A stretch of DNA of 64,000 nucleotides, taken from positions 310,001 to 374,000 of the forward strand of contig NZ_WNWM01000002.1 of the NCBI RefSeq assembly GCF_009727155.1, in the 5' to 3' direction. Positions 44,732 to 53,695 of the stretch are shown piece after piece; the first letter of the stretch is position 1, and every line of letters begins with the position of its first letter. The position numbers were made by a program, and so were the translations under genes. The notes under the pieces were generated by a model that did no database searches, was not told where the DNA came from, and saw nothing but the letters and a program-made list of their open reading frames with translations. Source of the DNA: Pseudoduganella dura (GTDB lineage: Bacteria > Pseudomonadota > Gammaproteobacteria > Burkholderiales > Burkholderiaceae_D).

Positions 44732-46045
44732 TCAGTCCGCTGCCCGGACGGACGGGCACCGTGCCGGCGGTGCCGTGTCGCGCGCGCCCGCCAGCCGGTT
44801 GCCCAGCGCGATGACGGCCGCCACGCCGCGCCGCAGCGTGGCCTCGTCGTCGGCGATGTAGCCGATGCGGATGAAGCCGGGGCAGCCCAGCGCCTCGCCC
44901 GGCATGATCGCCACGCGGTACTCGTCGATCAGGGTTTCGGCAAATGCCGCGGTATCATTCGTGAGGCGCGAAACGTCGCCCCACAGGTAGGGCCCCGAGG
45001 CCGGCGCCGCCATCGCGATCCACGGCACCGGCGCGAACATGTCCACCACCAGGTCGCGGCGCGCGCGGTAATCGGCCAGCAGGTCGGGCACGGCGCCGAT
45101 GGCGAACGCCGCTCCGGCCGCGACCTGGGTCAGCGCCGGCACCGCCGCCGTGATGGGCCCCTGCAGCGCTTCCATCGCCTTCATCCATGCGTGCGGCACA
45201 CAGGCGAAGCCGGCGCGCCAGCCCATCATCGCGTAACCCTGCGACGCCGAGAAGATCGTGACGATGCCCAGCGCTTCCCAGTCCGGGCAGGCGGCCAGGC
45301 TGTGGTGCTCGCCGTCGAAGACCAGCTTTTCGTAGCTCTCGTCGACGATGCACGCCGTGCCCCGGCTGCGCAGCCAGGCGCGGATGCATGCCAGTTCCGC
45401 CGGCATGTACACCTTGCCGGTCGGGTTGTGCGGGTTGTTGACGATCAGGACCCGCGCGCGTGGCAGGCCGTCGAGGAACGCGGCATCGATCACGTCCGGC
45501 TGGTCGGCCAGCACGATGTTCAGGCCCAGCAACTGGGCTGTCGCCACGTAGGCGGGCCAGTGCGGGCGCAGCACGATCACCGTATCGCCCGGGTCAGCCA
45601 TCACGAACAGCGACTGGTACAGCGCCTGCTTCGCGCCGTTGGTGACGATCACGTGCCGTGCCGCGGCTTCGATCCGGTTCTCGGCTTGCAGCTTGGCGGC
45701 GAGCCTGCCTCGCAGGTCCGGCAAGCCACCCACCGCCGTGTATGGCAACAGCGGCTCCTTGAGCGCGGTGCGCACGGCCGCGCGCACCTGGGCCGGTGCC
45801 GGGAAGTGCGAGATGGCGATCGAAAAGTCGATCACCCGCTTGCCCTGCGACTTCAGCAGGTCCACCCTCTCATGCATGGCGGTGGTCGCCAGGGGGCAGG
45901 CTGCCGCGATGCGCCGCGAAACCCCATGCCGGCATGGGCCATGGTTCGGCCGTCCCCGGGTCGACTGGTCCGGGGTCGACTGGTCCCGTGGTGTCTCAGC
46001 CCGAACCGACTGGTCCCGCGCTGATTGCTCCGCTGTTTGCTCCAT
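44732..46045 (-). CDS. Class I/II aminotransferase-fold protein lacking the PLP lysine
   Basis: 437 aa. Fold-type I aminotransferase motifs are present: RVIDFSIAISHF, GAKQALYQSLF, LIVNNPHNPTG, VDESYEKLVFDG, and a C-terminal Arg in FIRIGYIAD. The segment that should carry the Schiff-base lysine reads FSASQGYAMMGWRAGF: Q269 (CAG codon, 45239-45241) stands where Lys is expected. The N-terminal 40 residues are an extension with DQS repeats matching a CGACTGGTCC DNA repeat at about 45960-46015. It cannot be a normal transaminase. The gene ends 10 bp from the hybrid kinase gene, same direction, which suggests a shared transcript. Confidence 0.88.
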   Translation of the reverse strand: MEQTAEQSARDQSVRAETPRDQSTPDQSTRGRPNHGPCRHGVSRRIAAACPLATTAMHERVDLLKSQGKRVIDFSIAISHFPAPAQVRAAVRTALKEPLLPYTAVGGLPDLRGRLAAKLQAENRIEAAARHVIVTNGAKQALYQSLFVMADPGDTVIVLRPHWPAYVATAQLLGLNIVLADQPDVIDAAFLDGLPRARVLIVNNPHNPTGKVYMPAELACIRAWLRSRGTACIVDESYEKLVFDGEHHSLAACPDWEALGIVTIFSASQGYAMMGWRAGFACVPHAWMKAMEALQGPITAAVPALTQVAAGAAFAIGAVPDLLADYRARRDLVVDMFAPVPWIAMAAPASGPYLWGDVSRLTNDTAAFAETLIDEYRVAIMPGEALGCPGFIRIGYIADDEATLRRGVAAVIALGNRLAGARDTAPPARCPSVRAAD

Positions 46046-46238
46046 GATCGCTATCTTTCTTATAGTTGACGGCAGCTTTGGCAGTCCGGATATTTTACCA
46101 AGATGCAATTTTTTATTGTACCGCCCATTCGTATCGTGCGCGTTTGCCGCCGCGCGGGGCGCCCGGCCACGACCGTCGCCGTGTGCTTTGCGCGGGCACC
46201 GCCGTGCCGCTAAAATGCCGCCATCGCATGGAGGACAG

Positions 46239-46712
46239 ATGAACCGATATCTCGCGGGCACCGCCGCCGCTGCCGCGGTTGTGCTGGCGGCGCTGGCCGG
46301 CTGGGCGCTGTTCGGGCCGGAGACCGCGCCGCCGGCCGCGCCGGACGATACCGCGCAGCCGGCCGCGGAGGCTGTCGCGCAATATGGCCGCAACCTCGGT
46401 CGGGACGTGAAAGGCATGCGGTATGTGGGCATGGAAGAAGTTCTGGCGCGGCCGCGGCAGGGCTACCGGGTCACGTTCGCCACGGCCGACCCGCAACCGG
46501 CCACGGTGCGGGACGACGCCGCCAACGCGGCGCGGCAGGCTGACTGGCAGCGCCGCTTCTGCAGTGCGCAGCTGAAGGAGCAGATGGCTGCCCGGGGCGT
46601 GCACGTGGTCACCGGGCGCGTGGTGGACGGCGGCGGGCGCACGCAGTACGTGGCCGATTGCGTGGCCGGCCAGCCGCCTGCGCCGGCCGGTCCCGGCGGG
46701 CCGCTGCTGTAG
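46239..46712 (+). CDS. Single-span membrane-anchored periplasmic protein, unknown
   Basis: 157 aa, GGAGGACAG before the ATG. One hydrophobic segment (about 5-27, AGTAAAAAVVLAALAGWALFG) as anchor or uncleaved signal, a Pro/Ala linker, then a mixed domain with two Cys (FCSAQLKEQ, VADCVAG) that could form a disulfide. No known family recognised. Divergent to the aminotransferase-like gene (194-bp gap). Confidence 0.65.
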   Translation: MNRYLAGTAAAAAVVLAALAGWALFGPETAPPAAPDDTAQPAAEAVAQYGRNLGRDVKGMRYVGMEEVLARPRQGYRVTFATADPQPATVRDDAANAARQADWQRRFCSAQLKEQMAARGVHVVTGRVVDGGGRTQYVADCVAGQPPAPAGPGGPLL

Positions 46713-46745
46713 GCGACGGCGTCGCATGCTGCATTGCCTGCATCT

Positions 46746-49421
46746 TCACGCGAGCATGCGCAGCGCCAGCATCGCGCCGATATCGTCGGGCGGCACGGGC
46801 TTGCTGAAAAGATAGCCCTGCATCTCGTCGCAGCCGTACTGGGCAAGGAACTCGCGCTGCTGCTCCGTTTCCACGCCCTCGGCGATCACGCGCATCTGCA
46901 GCTGGTGCGACAGCGAGATGATCGCGCGCGCGATCGCCTGGTCGTCCGTGCTGTGCGCCAGGTCGCGCACGAACGACTTGTCGATCTTCAGGCGGCTGAT
47001 CGGGAACGACTTCAACGCCGCCAGGCTCGAATAGCCGGTACCGAAATCGTCGATCGACAGCGCGATCCCCATCGTCTCGAGTTCGCGCATCTTGTCGACG
47101 GCCTGCTGCACGTCGCGCATGATCAGGCTTTCCGTCACTTCCAGCTCGAGCCATCGGGCATCGAGTCCTGCCTCGGCCAGCGCGGCGGCCACCCGGCCCA
47201 CCAGGCGCCGGTCGTCGAACTGGCGCGGCGACACGTTGACCGACATGCTGATCGGCGGCAGGCCCGCATCCTGCCAGCTGCGCGCCTGCCGGCACGCCTC
47301 GCGCAGCACCCATTCGCCGATCGCCACGATCATGCCGCTCTCCTCGGCCAGCGGAATGAACTGGTCGGGGCGCACCATGCCGCGCTCCGGGTGCTGCCAG
47401 CGCACCAGTGCCTCGACGCCGAACACGCGGCCGGTGACCAGGTCCACCTTCGGCTGGTACAGCAGGCGCAGCTGGCTTTCATCGACCGCGCGGCGCAGCC
47501 CTTCCATCAGCGCCAGCTTTTCCTCCAGCGACGCATTCATCTCGTGGGCATAGAACTGGCAGTTGTTCTTGCCCAGCTCCTTGGCGCGGTACATCGCCGC
47601 ATCCGCGTTCATCATCAGCGTGTCGCGGTCGCGGCCGTCGGCCGGGTAGACCGCCGCGCCGATCGAGCAGCTGATCTGCACTTCCTGCCCGTCGAGCATC
47701 ACCGGCCGCACCACCGCCGCCAGGATCTTGTCCAGCAGCGCCGCGCGGTCGGCATCGCCGGCAAGCGCCTGCGGCAGCACCAGCACGAACTCGTCGCCGC
47801 CGAAGCGCCCCACGGTGTCGCTCTTGCGCACGCACTCGCTCATCCGGCAGGCGATCGTCTTCAGCAGTTCGTCGCCGGCCGTGTGGCCCAGCGTGTCGTT
47901 GACGAGCTTGAAACCGTCCAGGTCCACGAAGGCCACCATCACGTGCTGGTCTTCGCGCGCGGCATGCCGGATCGACTGGTCCAGCCGGTCGCCGATCAGG
48001 CTGCGGTTCGGCAGCCCCGTCAATGCATCGTGGTGCGCCATGTGCACGATGCGGGCCTCGTCGCGCTTGTGCTCGGTGATATCGCGCAGGATCGCCACCA
48101 CGCCGCCTTCGACGCCCACGACCTGCCAGTGCATCCACTCGGCGTCGAATTCCGGCATGTCGTTGTGCCACTCTTCCTGGTACACGCCGCCGGCCACCGT
48201 GATGCGGCACAGGCCGTCGAACATGCCCACCTCGCGCGCGCGCGGCAGCCACTGCAGCAATGTATTGTTGCGCATCTGTTCCTTGGTTCGCCCGGTGATC
48301 TGTTCGGCGCGCGTATTGACCGAGACGATGCGGAAATCGGTGATCCGTTTCTGCTTGTTCCATACTGCACGCAGCACGAAGAACGCATCGAGGTTCGCTT
48401 CCGACGCGGCGGCATACGTCTCCTGCGCGCGGCGGATGCGGCGGCGCGCCTTCGCGCCCTGCCATGACCAGGCCCACACGAGCGCGATGATCAGCAGCAG
48501 CACGGCCGAGGCGACGCCGGCTTCCCACAGGTGGGTACGGCGGCCCGCCTCGAAGGACGCCATCTGCTCGGCTTCGGCCAGCCCGACCATGGCGACCAGG
48601 CCATACGTGCGCAATGTGCGCATGGCGGTGTGGCGCGGCACGCCGTCCAGCGTGGACATCCACGGCTGCGCGGACGGCCGTTCCCAGGCCGCCAGGTCGA
48701 CGTGCTGGCCCCAGGACGTGCGCTCGCCGATCCGCACCGAACGCATCACGCCGTCGGTGCCGGCGATGGCAAGCAGCCCCAGGTCCCCCTGGCGCGAGCG
48801 CTCGTAGCCGATGGTGAAATATGCCGGATCCACTTCGACGATCACCGCGCCGGCGAACAGCCCGTCCGGTCCGTTCAGGCGGCGCGTGAAGTGGATATGC
48901 CAGTCCGGGCGTGCCGCGTCGCGCGCGGTCTCCGTCACGAACGGCTGGCCGGTGTCGCGCTGGCGGTGGAATTCGAAATAGCGCTCGCCGGCCACCGACT
49001 GCCCGGGCGCCGCCGGGCTGCTGGCGATCACGCGGCCGGACGCATCGGCGATGCTGACGGCGAACACCACGCCGGGCGGCAGCAGGCCTTCCTGCGCCAG
49101 TTCCGGCAGCGCGGCGCCGGCGCCCTTGCGCTCGGCCGCGTACTTGATCAGCTTCAGCGTCTGGTCGATGCCGTTCAGGTTGCGCGCCACCTGCGCCTCG
49201 TACGTATCGAGCAGCTCCATCACGGAGTCGCGCGCCGCCGTTTGAGCGGCGGTCCGCTCGTTGCCGATGAAGTGGAACGTGGCGGCCCAGATCACGCCCA
49301 GCAGCAGCAGCATGAACAGCGGCAGCGAAACATAGGTCTCGAGGCCGAGCCGCAGCCAGCGCATGCCGCGCGGCTCGGAGCGCAAGGTGGAGTGCGAACT
49401 GGCGCGCAACCGGGCGCCCAT
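46746..49421 (-). CDS. Membrane GGDEF-EAL protein with periplasmic dCache sensor
   Basis: 891 aa. Two membrane helices (about 32-52 and 310-330) enclose a dCache-type sensor; a PAS region (about 345-470) precedes GGDEF (RFGGDEFVLVL with I-site RKSD) and EAL (VEALVRWQHPE, DDFGTGYSSLAALKS) domains. Both catalytic signatures are intact, so it may make or degrade c-di-GMP. The ATG overlaps the stop of the PBP-like gene (TGATG), showing coupling. Frames open further upstream but read through the PBP-like gene and are not coding. Confidence 0.93.
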   Translation of the reverse strand: MGARLRASSHSTLRSEPRGMRWLRLGLETYVSLPLFMLLLLGVIWAATFHFIGNERTAAQTAARDSVMELLDTYEAQVARNLNGIDQTLKLIKYAAERKGAGAALPELAQEGLLPPGVVFAVSIADASGRVIASSPAAPGQSVAGERYFEFHRQRDTGQPFVTETARDAARPDWHIHFTRRLNGPDGLFAGAVIVEVDPAYFTIGYERSRQGDLGLLAIAGTDGVMRSVRIGERTSWGQHVDLAAWERPSAQPWMSTLDGVPRHTAMRTLRTYGLVAMVGLAEAEQMASFEAGRRTHLWEAGVASAVLLLIIALVWAWSWQGAKARRRIRRAQETYAAASEANLDAFFVLRAVWNKQKRITDFRIVSVNTRAEQITGRTKEQMRNNTLLQWLPRAREVGMFDGLCRITVAGGVYQEEWHNDMPEFDAEWMHWQVVGVEGGVVAILRDITEHKRDEARIVHMAHHDALTGLPNRSLIGDRLDQSIRHAAREDQHVMVAFVDLDGFKLVNDTLGHTAGDELLKTIACRMSECVRKSDTVGRFGGDEFVLVLPQALAGDADRAALLDKILAAVVRPVMLDGQEVQISCSIGAAVYPADGRDRDTLMMNADAAMYRAKELGKNNCQFYAHEMNASLEEKLALMEGLRRAVDESQLRLLYQPKVDLVTGRVFGVEALVRWQHPERGMVRPDQFIPLAEESGMIVAIGEWVLREACRQARSWQDAGLPPISMSVNVSPRQFDDRRLVGRVAAALAEAGLDARWLELEVTESLIMRDVQQAVDKMRELETMGIALSIDDFGTGYSSLAALKSFPISRLKIDKSFVRDLAHSTDDQAIARAIISLSHQLQMRVIAEGVETEQQREFLAQYGCDEMQGYLFSKPVPPDDIGAMLALRMLA

Positions 49422-49852
49422 CAGCGCACCATCAGCACCGGGCGCACGGTCGGGTCGAGCGCCGAGCGTTCGATGTAGCCGATCATGCCGGGATTCTCGG
49501 CCACCAGCTTGCGCACGGCGGCGCTGCCGGCCACCTCGCGCGGCGGCTGGGCGCGGCCGGTAAAGATCATCTTGGTCCAGTAGGCCTTCATCAACGCGGG
49601 CGAGCGGTGCGCCACCCTGTCGTAGAATTCGTCGCGCTGCGACGAGCCGATGTTCTGGTCGACCGCGATGGCCTCGCTGCCGTCCGGGAAGCGGTTCACT
49701 TCGGAGAGGAAGATATCGGCGACCTGGTCGGCACGCAGCGCCGTCACCGGCGCGCGGGCCGAGACGATGACCACCAGGTCGGCGGCATGCGCACTGCCGG
49801 CCGCCAGGGCGAAAGCCAGCGCCAGCGCATGGCGGAGTGTTCGTTTCGTCAT
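49421..49852 (-). CDS. Short periplasmic PBP-like (PstS-type) protein
   Basis: 143 aa with a 23-aa signal peptide (LALAFALAAGSAHA). The body (IFLSEVNRFPDGSEAIAVDQNIGSSQRDEFYDRV, WTKMIFTGRAQPPREVAGS, ENPGMIGYIERSAL) is the short form of the phosphate-binding PstS/PBP-like domain. It is too small for a two-lobe transport receptor, and no ABC transporter is near. Being coupled to the GGDEF-EAL gene, it may present a ligand to that sensor (inference). Confidence 0.82.
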   Translation of the reverse strand: MTKRTLRHALALAFALAAGSAHAADLVVIVSARAPVTALRADQVADIFLSEVNRFPDGSEAIAVDQNIGSSQRDEFYDRVAHRSPALMKAYWTKMIFTGRAQPPREVAGSAAVRKLVAENPGMIGYIERSALDPTVRPVLMVR

Positions 49853-49863
49853 CTGGGCCCCGT

Positions 49864-51114
49864 TCAGAACACGAAATCCACGCCGGCGCTGACCACGCCG
49901 AACGCACGGCCGGAACGGAAGCCCGGCTGCACGTTGATGAGCGTGCCTTCCGAGCCGCCGCGTGGCGTGACCCGGTCGAGCTGCAGCTTGAACGCATAGT
50001 TCGGGGCGAAATCCCAGCGTACGCCGGCGCTGACGGTATCCTGGATGCCGATCCGGCGCAGCCGGTGATTCAGCTCGTCGTTCAGGAACATCGCCATGGC
50101 GGCGGCCTGCGGCGGCAGGCCGGCGACCGGCAAGCCCGCCACCCGGTTGGCCATGTTCGCATCGACGCGTGCATAGGTGAGATACGGCGCCAGGTTGCCG
50201 GTTCGGTAGCCGGCCGAAAGGTAGGCCGCGGTCTGGTCGCCCAGCATCGAACGCGTGTCGATGCGGCCGACCTCGCCCATCAGGAACCAGTTGCCCGGGT
50301 CGTAGCTGAAGCCGGCGCCGAACACGCGCACGTTGCGCTTGGCGATGTCATAGCGGTCGGCCAGGGCCTGGCCTGGCGGTCCGAAGCTGCGGAAGGCATC
50401 GAAGAATGGCTCCGCGCCCTCGATCTCCAGCATCGAACGGGCCAGGGTGGCGCGCATGGTCAGCGCGCCGGCGGTGGCATTGTGCGTGAGGCCGATGACA
50501 TTCTTGGTCTTGCCCCTCGCCTCCGCGCTCAGGCGCACCGATGCCCTGCCGATCGATATCTGGGTTTCATGCTTGAAACCGGCCGCGTGCCAGCGGTAGC
50601 TCGCATCGATGCCGTCGCTGTTCGAGATCGGCATCAGGCTGTACAGCTCGACCGGCGTGCGCAGCCACGGCAACGCGTAGCTGGCCTTGCGGTAATCGGC
50701 CGCCAGGAAAAGCGGCAAGGCGATGCGCCCCGCCCGCACGGACAATTCCGGCGTGACCTGGAATTTCACATTGGCCCAGTTCAGCGAGGGCCCGTACGAG
50801 TCCAGGCCTTTTTCCTGCACCACCTGGACGATGGCCGACCAGCGCTTGTCGAACTGCACGCCAAGCTGCGCGCCGATCCGGCTGTCCACGTCGAACGCCC
50901 ATGCCTTGCCGTACCCGGCCCGGCCGGTCGAAATCGGGCTGGCGGAGTAGTCGGCCTGGTCCTCGGCCGAATGCACCGCCGCGAGGGTGCCGAAGCCGCC
51001 GAACGTCCACTTGGCCTGCGCATGGGCGCCGCCGTGCGCGCATGCGAGGGCGGCCGCCAGCGCGGCAGCGGGAAGGACGCCGCGGCGGCGCGGTGCATGG
51101 AGCATCGATGACAT
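49864..51114 (-). CDS. Porin-like outer-membrane beta-barrel protein
   Basis: 416 aa from the ATG at 51114 (AGGA five bases upstream). Signal peptide of about 31 residues ending AHGGAHAQA. The rest alternates short amphipathic strands typical of a barrel, for example WTFGGFGTLAAVHSAEDQ, RIGAQLGVQFDKRW and NWFLMGEVGRID, and ends in Phe (VDFVF), the recognition signal for outer-membrane insertion. It is the first gene of a three-gene unit (barrel, PBP-like, GGDEF-EAL) with short spacings. Confidence 0.82.
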   Translation of the reverse strand: MSSMLHAPRRRGVLPAAALAAALACAHGGAHAQAKWTFGGFGTLAAVHSAEDQADYSASPISTGRAGYGKAWAFDVDSRIGAQLGVQFDKRWSAIVQVVQEKGLDSYGPSLNWANVKFQVTPELSVRAGRIALPLFLAADYRKASYALPWLRTPVELYSLMPISNSDGIDASYRWHAAGFKHETQISIGRASVRLSAEARGKTKNVIGLTHNATAGALTMRATLARSMLEIEGAEPFFDAFRSFGPPGQALADRYDIAKRNVRVFGAGFSYDPGNWFLMGEVGRIDTRSMLGDQTAAYLSAGYRTGNLAPYLTYARVDANMANRVAGLPVAGLPPQAAAMAMFLNDELNHRLRRIGIQDTVSAGVRWDFAPNYAFKLQLDRVTPRGGSEGTLINVQPGFRSGRAFGVVSAGVDFVF

Positions 51115-51365
51115 GTTTTCCTGGACCATGTGCGGTTGGTGCCGGTTGGCGGCAATGGGTTCAACGGGACGGCGAATCACGGCTGGCTGCTTCGGCGTGA
51201 ACTGGCCGGATGGCGGTACGAGGATGGGGGACCGCGCGAAGGTATTACTTTAGTACAGAGTCTTGATGCCTGTCGACAAGTTTCCTAGAGGAACTAGCCC
51301 AAATCTTCAATGCAACGGGCTTTTGCAACAGTAAAATAGGCTTTTACCCATGGATTGGATGGCAA

Positions 51366-51782
51366 TTGGATATTTCTTGCGGCACCTTGATCGTCGACGC
51401 GGCGGGCCGGCTGCTGCTGTGCCACGTGACCGGCACGAAGCATTGGGACATCCCGAAGGGATTGCGGGACGCCGGCGAGACGCCGCTGCAGGCGGCGCGG
51501 CGCGAACTGTTCGAGGAGGCGGGGCTCGAGATCGACGCCGGCCGTTTCACCGACCTGGGCGCATTCGATTATCGCCGCGACAAGCGGCTGCACCTGTTCC
51601 GCGTTGCCGCCGGCGACGACCTGTGCACGCTCGACCACCTGGTCTGCACCAGCTTCTTTCCGCATCATGTAACGGGCGTGCCGACGCCCGAGACCGACGC
51701 ATTCCGCTGGGCCAGCCGCGACGAGGTACGCACGCTGTGCTGGCCCCGGATGGCCCAGCGCCTGCTGGCGCTGGACTGGTGA
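51366..51782 (+). CDS. Nudix hydrolase
   Basis: 138 aa. Complete Nudix box GLRDAGETPLQAARRELFEEAGLE (Gly, RE and EE pattern) and the preceding WDIPKG. It hydrolyses a nucleoside diphosphate linked to another group; the substrate cannot be told. The start is a TTG at 51366 with GGATGG nearby; no ATG is in frame after the upstream stop. It is divergent to the porin-like gene, gap 251 bp. Confidence 0.9.
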   Translation: MDISCGTLIVDAAGRLLLCHVTGTKHWDIPKGLRDAGETPLQAARRELFEEAGLEIDAGRFTDLGAFDYRRDKRLHLFRVAAGDDLCTLDHLVCTSFFPHHVTGVPTPETDAFRWASRDEVRTLCWPRMAQRLLALDW

Positions 51783-51830
51783 AGGCCGCGGCGGGCGCAC
51801 TGCCGCCGCGAACGACGGCCGGGGGCCCGG

Positions 51831-52388
51831 TCAGTCCCTGTCGCGGCGCGACAGGAAATACCAGGCGACGCCGGCCACCGCCGCGCCGATGGCCACCTTC
51901 TGCGCCAGCCCCTTCTTGTTGTGCTGCCACTCGGCCTTGATGCCCATTTCGCCGAGGATATTGGGCACGTGGCCGCGCGCCAGGTCATCGACCAGGCCTT
52001 CGACCACGTCGATGCGGTCGGCCAGCATCAGCAGCAGCCAGTGCCGGATATCGTTCTCGGTTTCCTTGAACGCGGCGCGCCGTACCATGCCCGATACGCC
52101 GCGCGGCGGATTCGGGCTGCCGAACAGCGGCGTGATGTGCGGCCGCTCGAGCGACACCAGCACCTCCACGTTGCGCGGCTGCTGTTCGGGCTGCGTCAGC
52201 GGCGCGTCGATGCGGGGCGGCGTGCGCTCCATCGGGTAAGCGGGACGGTTCTTGTGGTCCAGGTCGGCGCCCCAGCCCTGGATCGACGAGCGGTCCACCG
52301 GCGGGCGGCCGTGCTGGAACACGGCCAGGTCGCTGCCATGGTCGTGGTTGCCGTCATGCTCATGCTTGTTGTCGGATTCGTGGGCCAT
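51831..52388 (-). CDS. Uncharacterised protein with C-terminal membrane anchor
   Basis: 185 aa. His/Asp-rich start (HEHDGNHDHGSD), a Pro-rich middle, an amphipathic helical part (TENDIRHWLLLMLADRIDVVEGLVDDLARG) and a tail anchor (VAIGAAVAGVAWYFLSRR). No known family recognised. It ends just before, and is co-directional with, the zinc dehydrogenase gene (10-bp gap), so probably in one operon. Confidence 0.7.
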   Translation of the reverse strand: MAHESDNKHEHDGNHDHGSDLAVFQHGRPPVDRSSIQGWGADLDHKNRPAYPMERTPPRIDAPLTQPEQQPRNVEVLVSLERPHITPLFGSPNPPRGVSGMVRRAAFKETENDIRHWLLLMLADRIDVVEGLVDDLARGHVPNILGEMGIKAEWQHNKKGLAQKVAIGAAVAGVAWYFLSRRDRD

Positions 52389-52398
52389 GATGGTCTCC

Positions 52399-53583
52399 TC
52401 AATTCTTGGCGGTGGACGTGACGGCGCGCACCTGGTTCGCCGATGGCGGAATCAGCACCGTCTTGATGCAGTTGTCCAGCTTGGACGAGAAGATGTGGTA
52501 GGCGTCCGACACTTCTTCCAGCGGCACGCGGTGCGTGATGATCTGCTTCGGATCGATCCGTCCGGCCTGGATATGCTCGATGAGCCGCGGCAGGTGGCGC
52601 TTCACGCTGGCCTGGTTCATCCGCAGCGTGAGGCCCTTGTTCAGCGCATTGCCGATCGGAATCGCGTTGAAGGTAGGGCCATACACCCCCACGATCGACA
52701 CGTTGCCGCCCTTGCGCACCGAGTTGATGCACCAGTGCAGCGCGGTGGCCGAGCCGGCCTGCATCATCGTATAGACGCCGGTGATCGTCTGCGCCGCGCT
52801 GCCGGCCGCCTCGCAGCCGACCGCGTCGATGCACACGTCCGCGCCCAGCCAGTCGGTCATCTTCTTGATGTGCAGCGCCATGTCGTCGACTTCGCGGAAG
52901 TTGACCACCTCGCACTGCGCATAGCGCCGCACGAAGTCGAGCCGGTATTCCACATGGTCGACGACGATCACGCGCCCCGCCCCCAGCAGCCATGCCGACT
53001 TGGCGGCAAAGATGCCCACCGGGCCGGCACCGAACACGACAACGGTATCGCCTTCGGAGATGTCGCCCATTTCGGCGGCCTGGTAGCCGGTCGGCAGCGC
53101 ATCCGTCAGCAGCACGGCGTCGTCCTCGTCCAGGTCCGGCGGAATGACCGTCGGGCCGATGTCGGCCATCGGCACCCGCACGAACTCGGCCTGCCCGCCG
53201 TCGTAGCCGCCCGCGGTATGCGAATAGCCGTAGATGCCGCCCACGGCCGACGCCTGCGCGTTGGTGTTGTGGCAATTGCCGTACAGCTCCTTCTGGCAAA
53301 AGAAGCAGGAACCGCAAAACACGTTGAACGGTACCAGCACGTGGTCGCCCACCTTCAGCTTCTTCACCTGCGAACCCACTTCCTCGACGATGCCGACGAA
53401 TTCGTGGCCGAAGGTGGTGCCGACGCGGGTATCGGGCACCAGGCCGTGATACAGGTGCAGGTCGGACCCGCAGATGCAGGACCGGGTCACGCGGATGATG
53501 GCGTCGCCGGGGTGTTCGATGACGGGATCGGGTTTGTGGTCGGCACGGACGCGGAAGGGTCCGCGGTAATTCATCGCCAGCAT
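52399..53583 (-). CDS. Zinc-dependent alcohol dehydrogenase (formaldehyde dehydrogenase-like)
   Basis: 394 aa. Catalytic zinc ligands C38 and H60-E61 (GHEFVG), structural zinc cysteines C90, C93, C96 and C104, and the NAD-binding VVFGAGPVGIFAA. The pattern and the long form match the glutathione-independent formaldehyde/aldehyde dehydrogenase-like group of MDR proteins (family knowledge). The substrate is probably an alcohol or aldehyde. It is the first gene of the pair with the tail-anchored protein. Confidence 0.9.
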   Translation of the reverse strand: MLAMNYRGPFRVRADHKPDPVIEHPGDAIIRVTRSCICGSDLHLYHGLVPDTRVGTTFGHEFVGIVEEVGSQVKKLKVGDHVLVPFNVFCGSCFFCQKELYGNCHNTNAQASAVGGIYGYSHTAGGYDGGQAEFVRVPMADIGPTVIPPDLDEDDAVLLTDALPTGYQAAEMGDISEGDTVVVFGAGPVGIFAAKSAWLLGAGRVIVVDHVEYRLDFVRRYAQCEVVNFREVDDMALHIKKMTDWLGADVCIDAVGCEAAGSAAQTITGVYTMMQAGSATALHWCINSVRKGGNVSIVGVYGPTFNAIPIGNALNKGLTLRMNQASVKRHLPRLIEHIQAGRIDPKQIITHRVPLEEVSDAYHIFSSKLDNCIKTVLIPPSANQVRAVTSTAKN

Positions 53584-53658
53584 GGTATCTCCTGTTGCGG
53601 TTGATTACGAGGAATTGCGATCGCGCTACAATGACCTGCGACTTGCGCAAATGAGCGC

Positions 53659-53682
53659 AAAAAAGCCGCCTGGGGGCGGCTT
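53659..53682 (-). terminator. Rho-independent terminator of the Ser/Thr/Gly-rich protein gene
   Basis: Minus-strand stem GCCGCC / GGCGGC, 4-base loop, then six T, 14 bases after the stop of the gene at 53696. Confidence 0.85.
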
Positions 53683-53695
53683 CGCGACGTCACGG

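Noticed and set aside
49422..49997. Upstream extension of the GGDEF-EAL frame
   Set aside because: Overlaps the PBP-like gene; the coupled start at 49421 is better.
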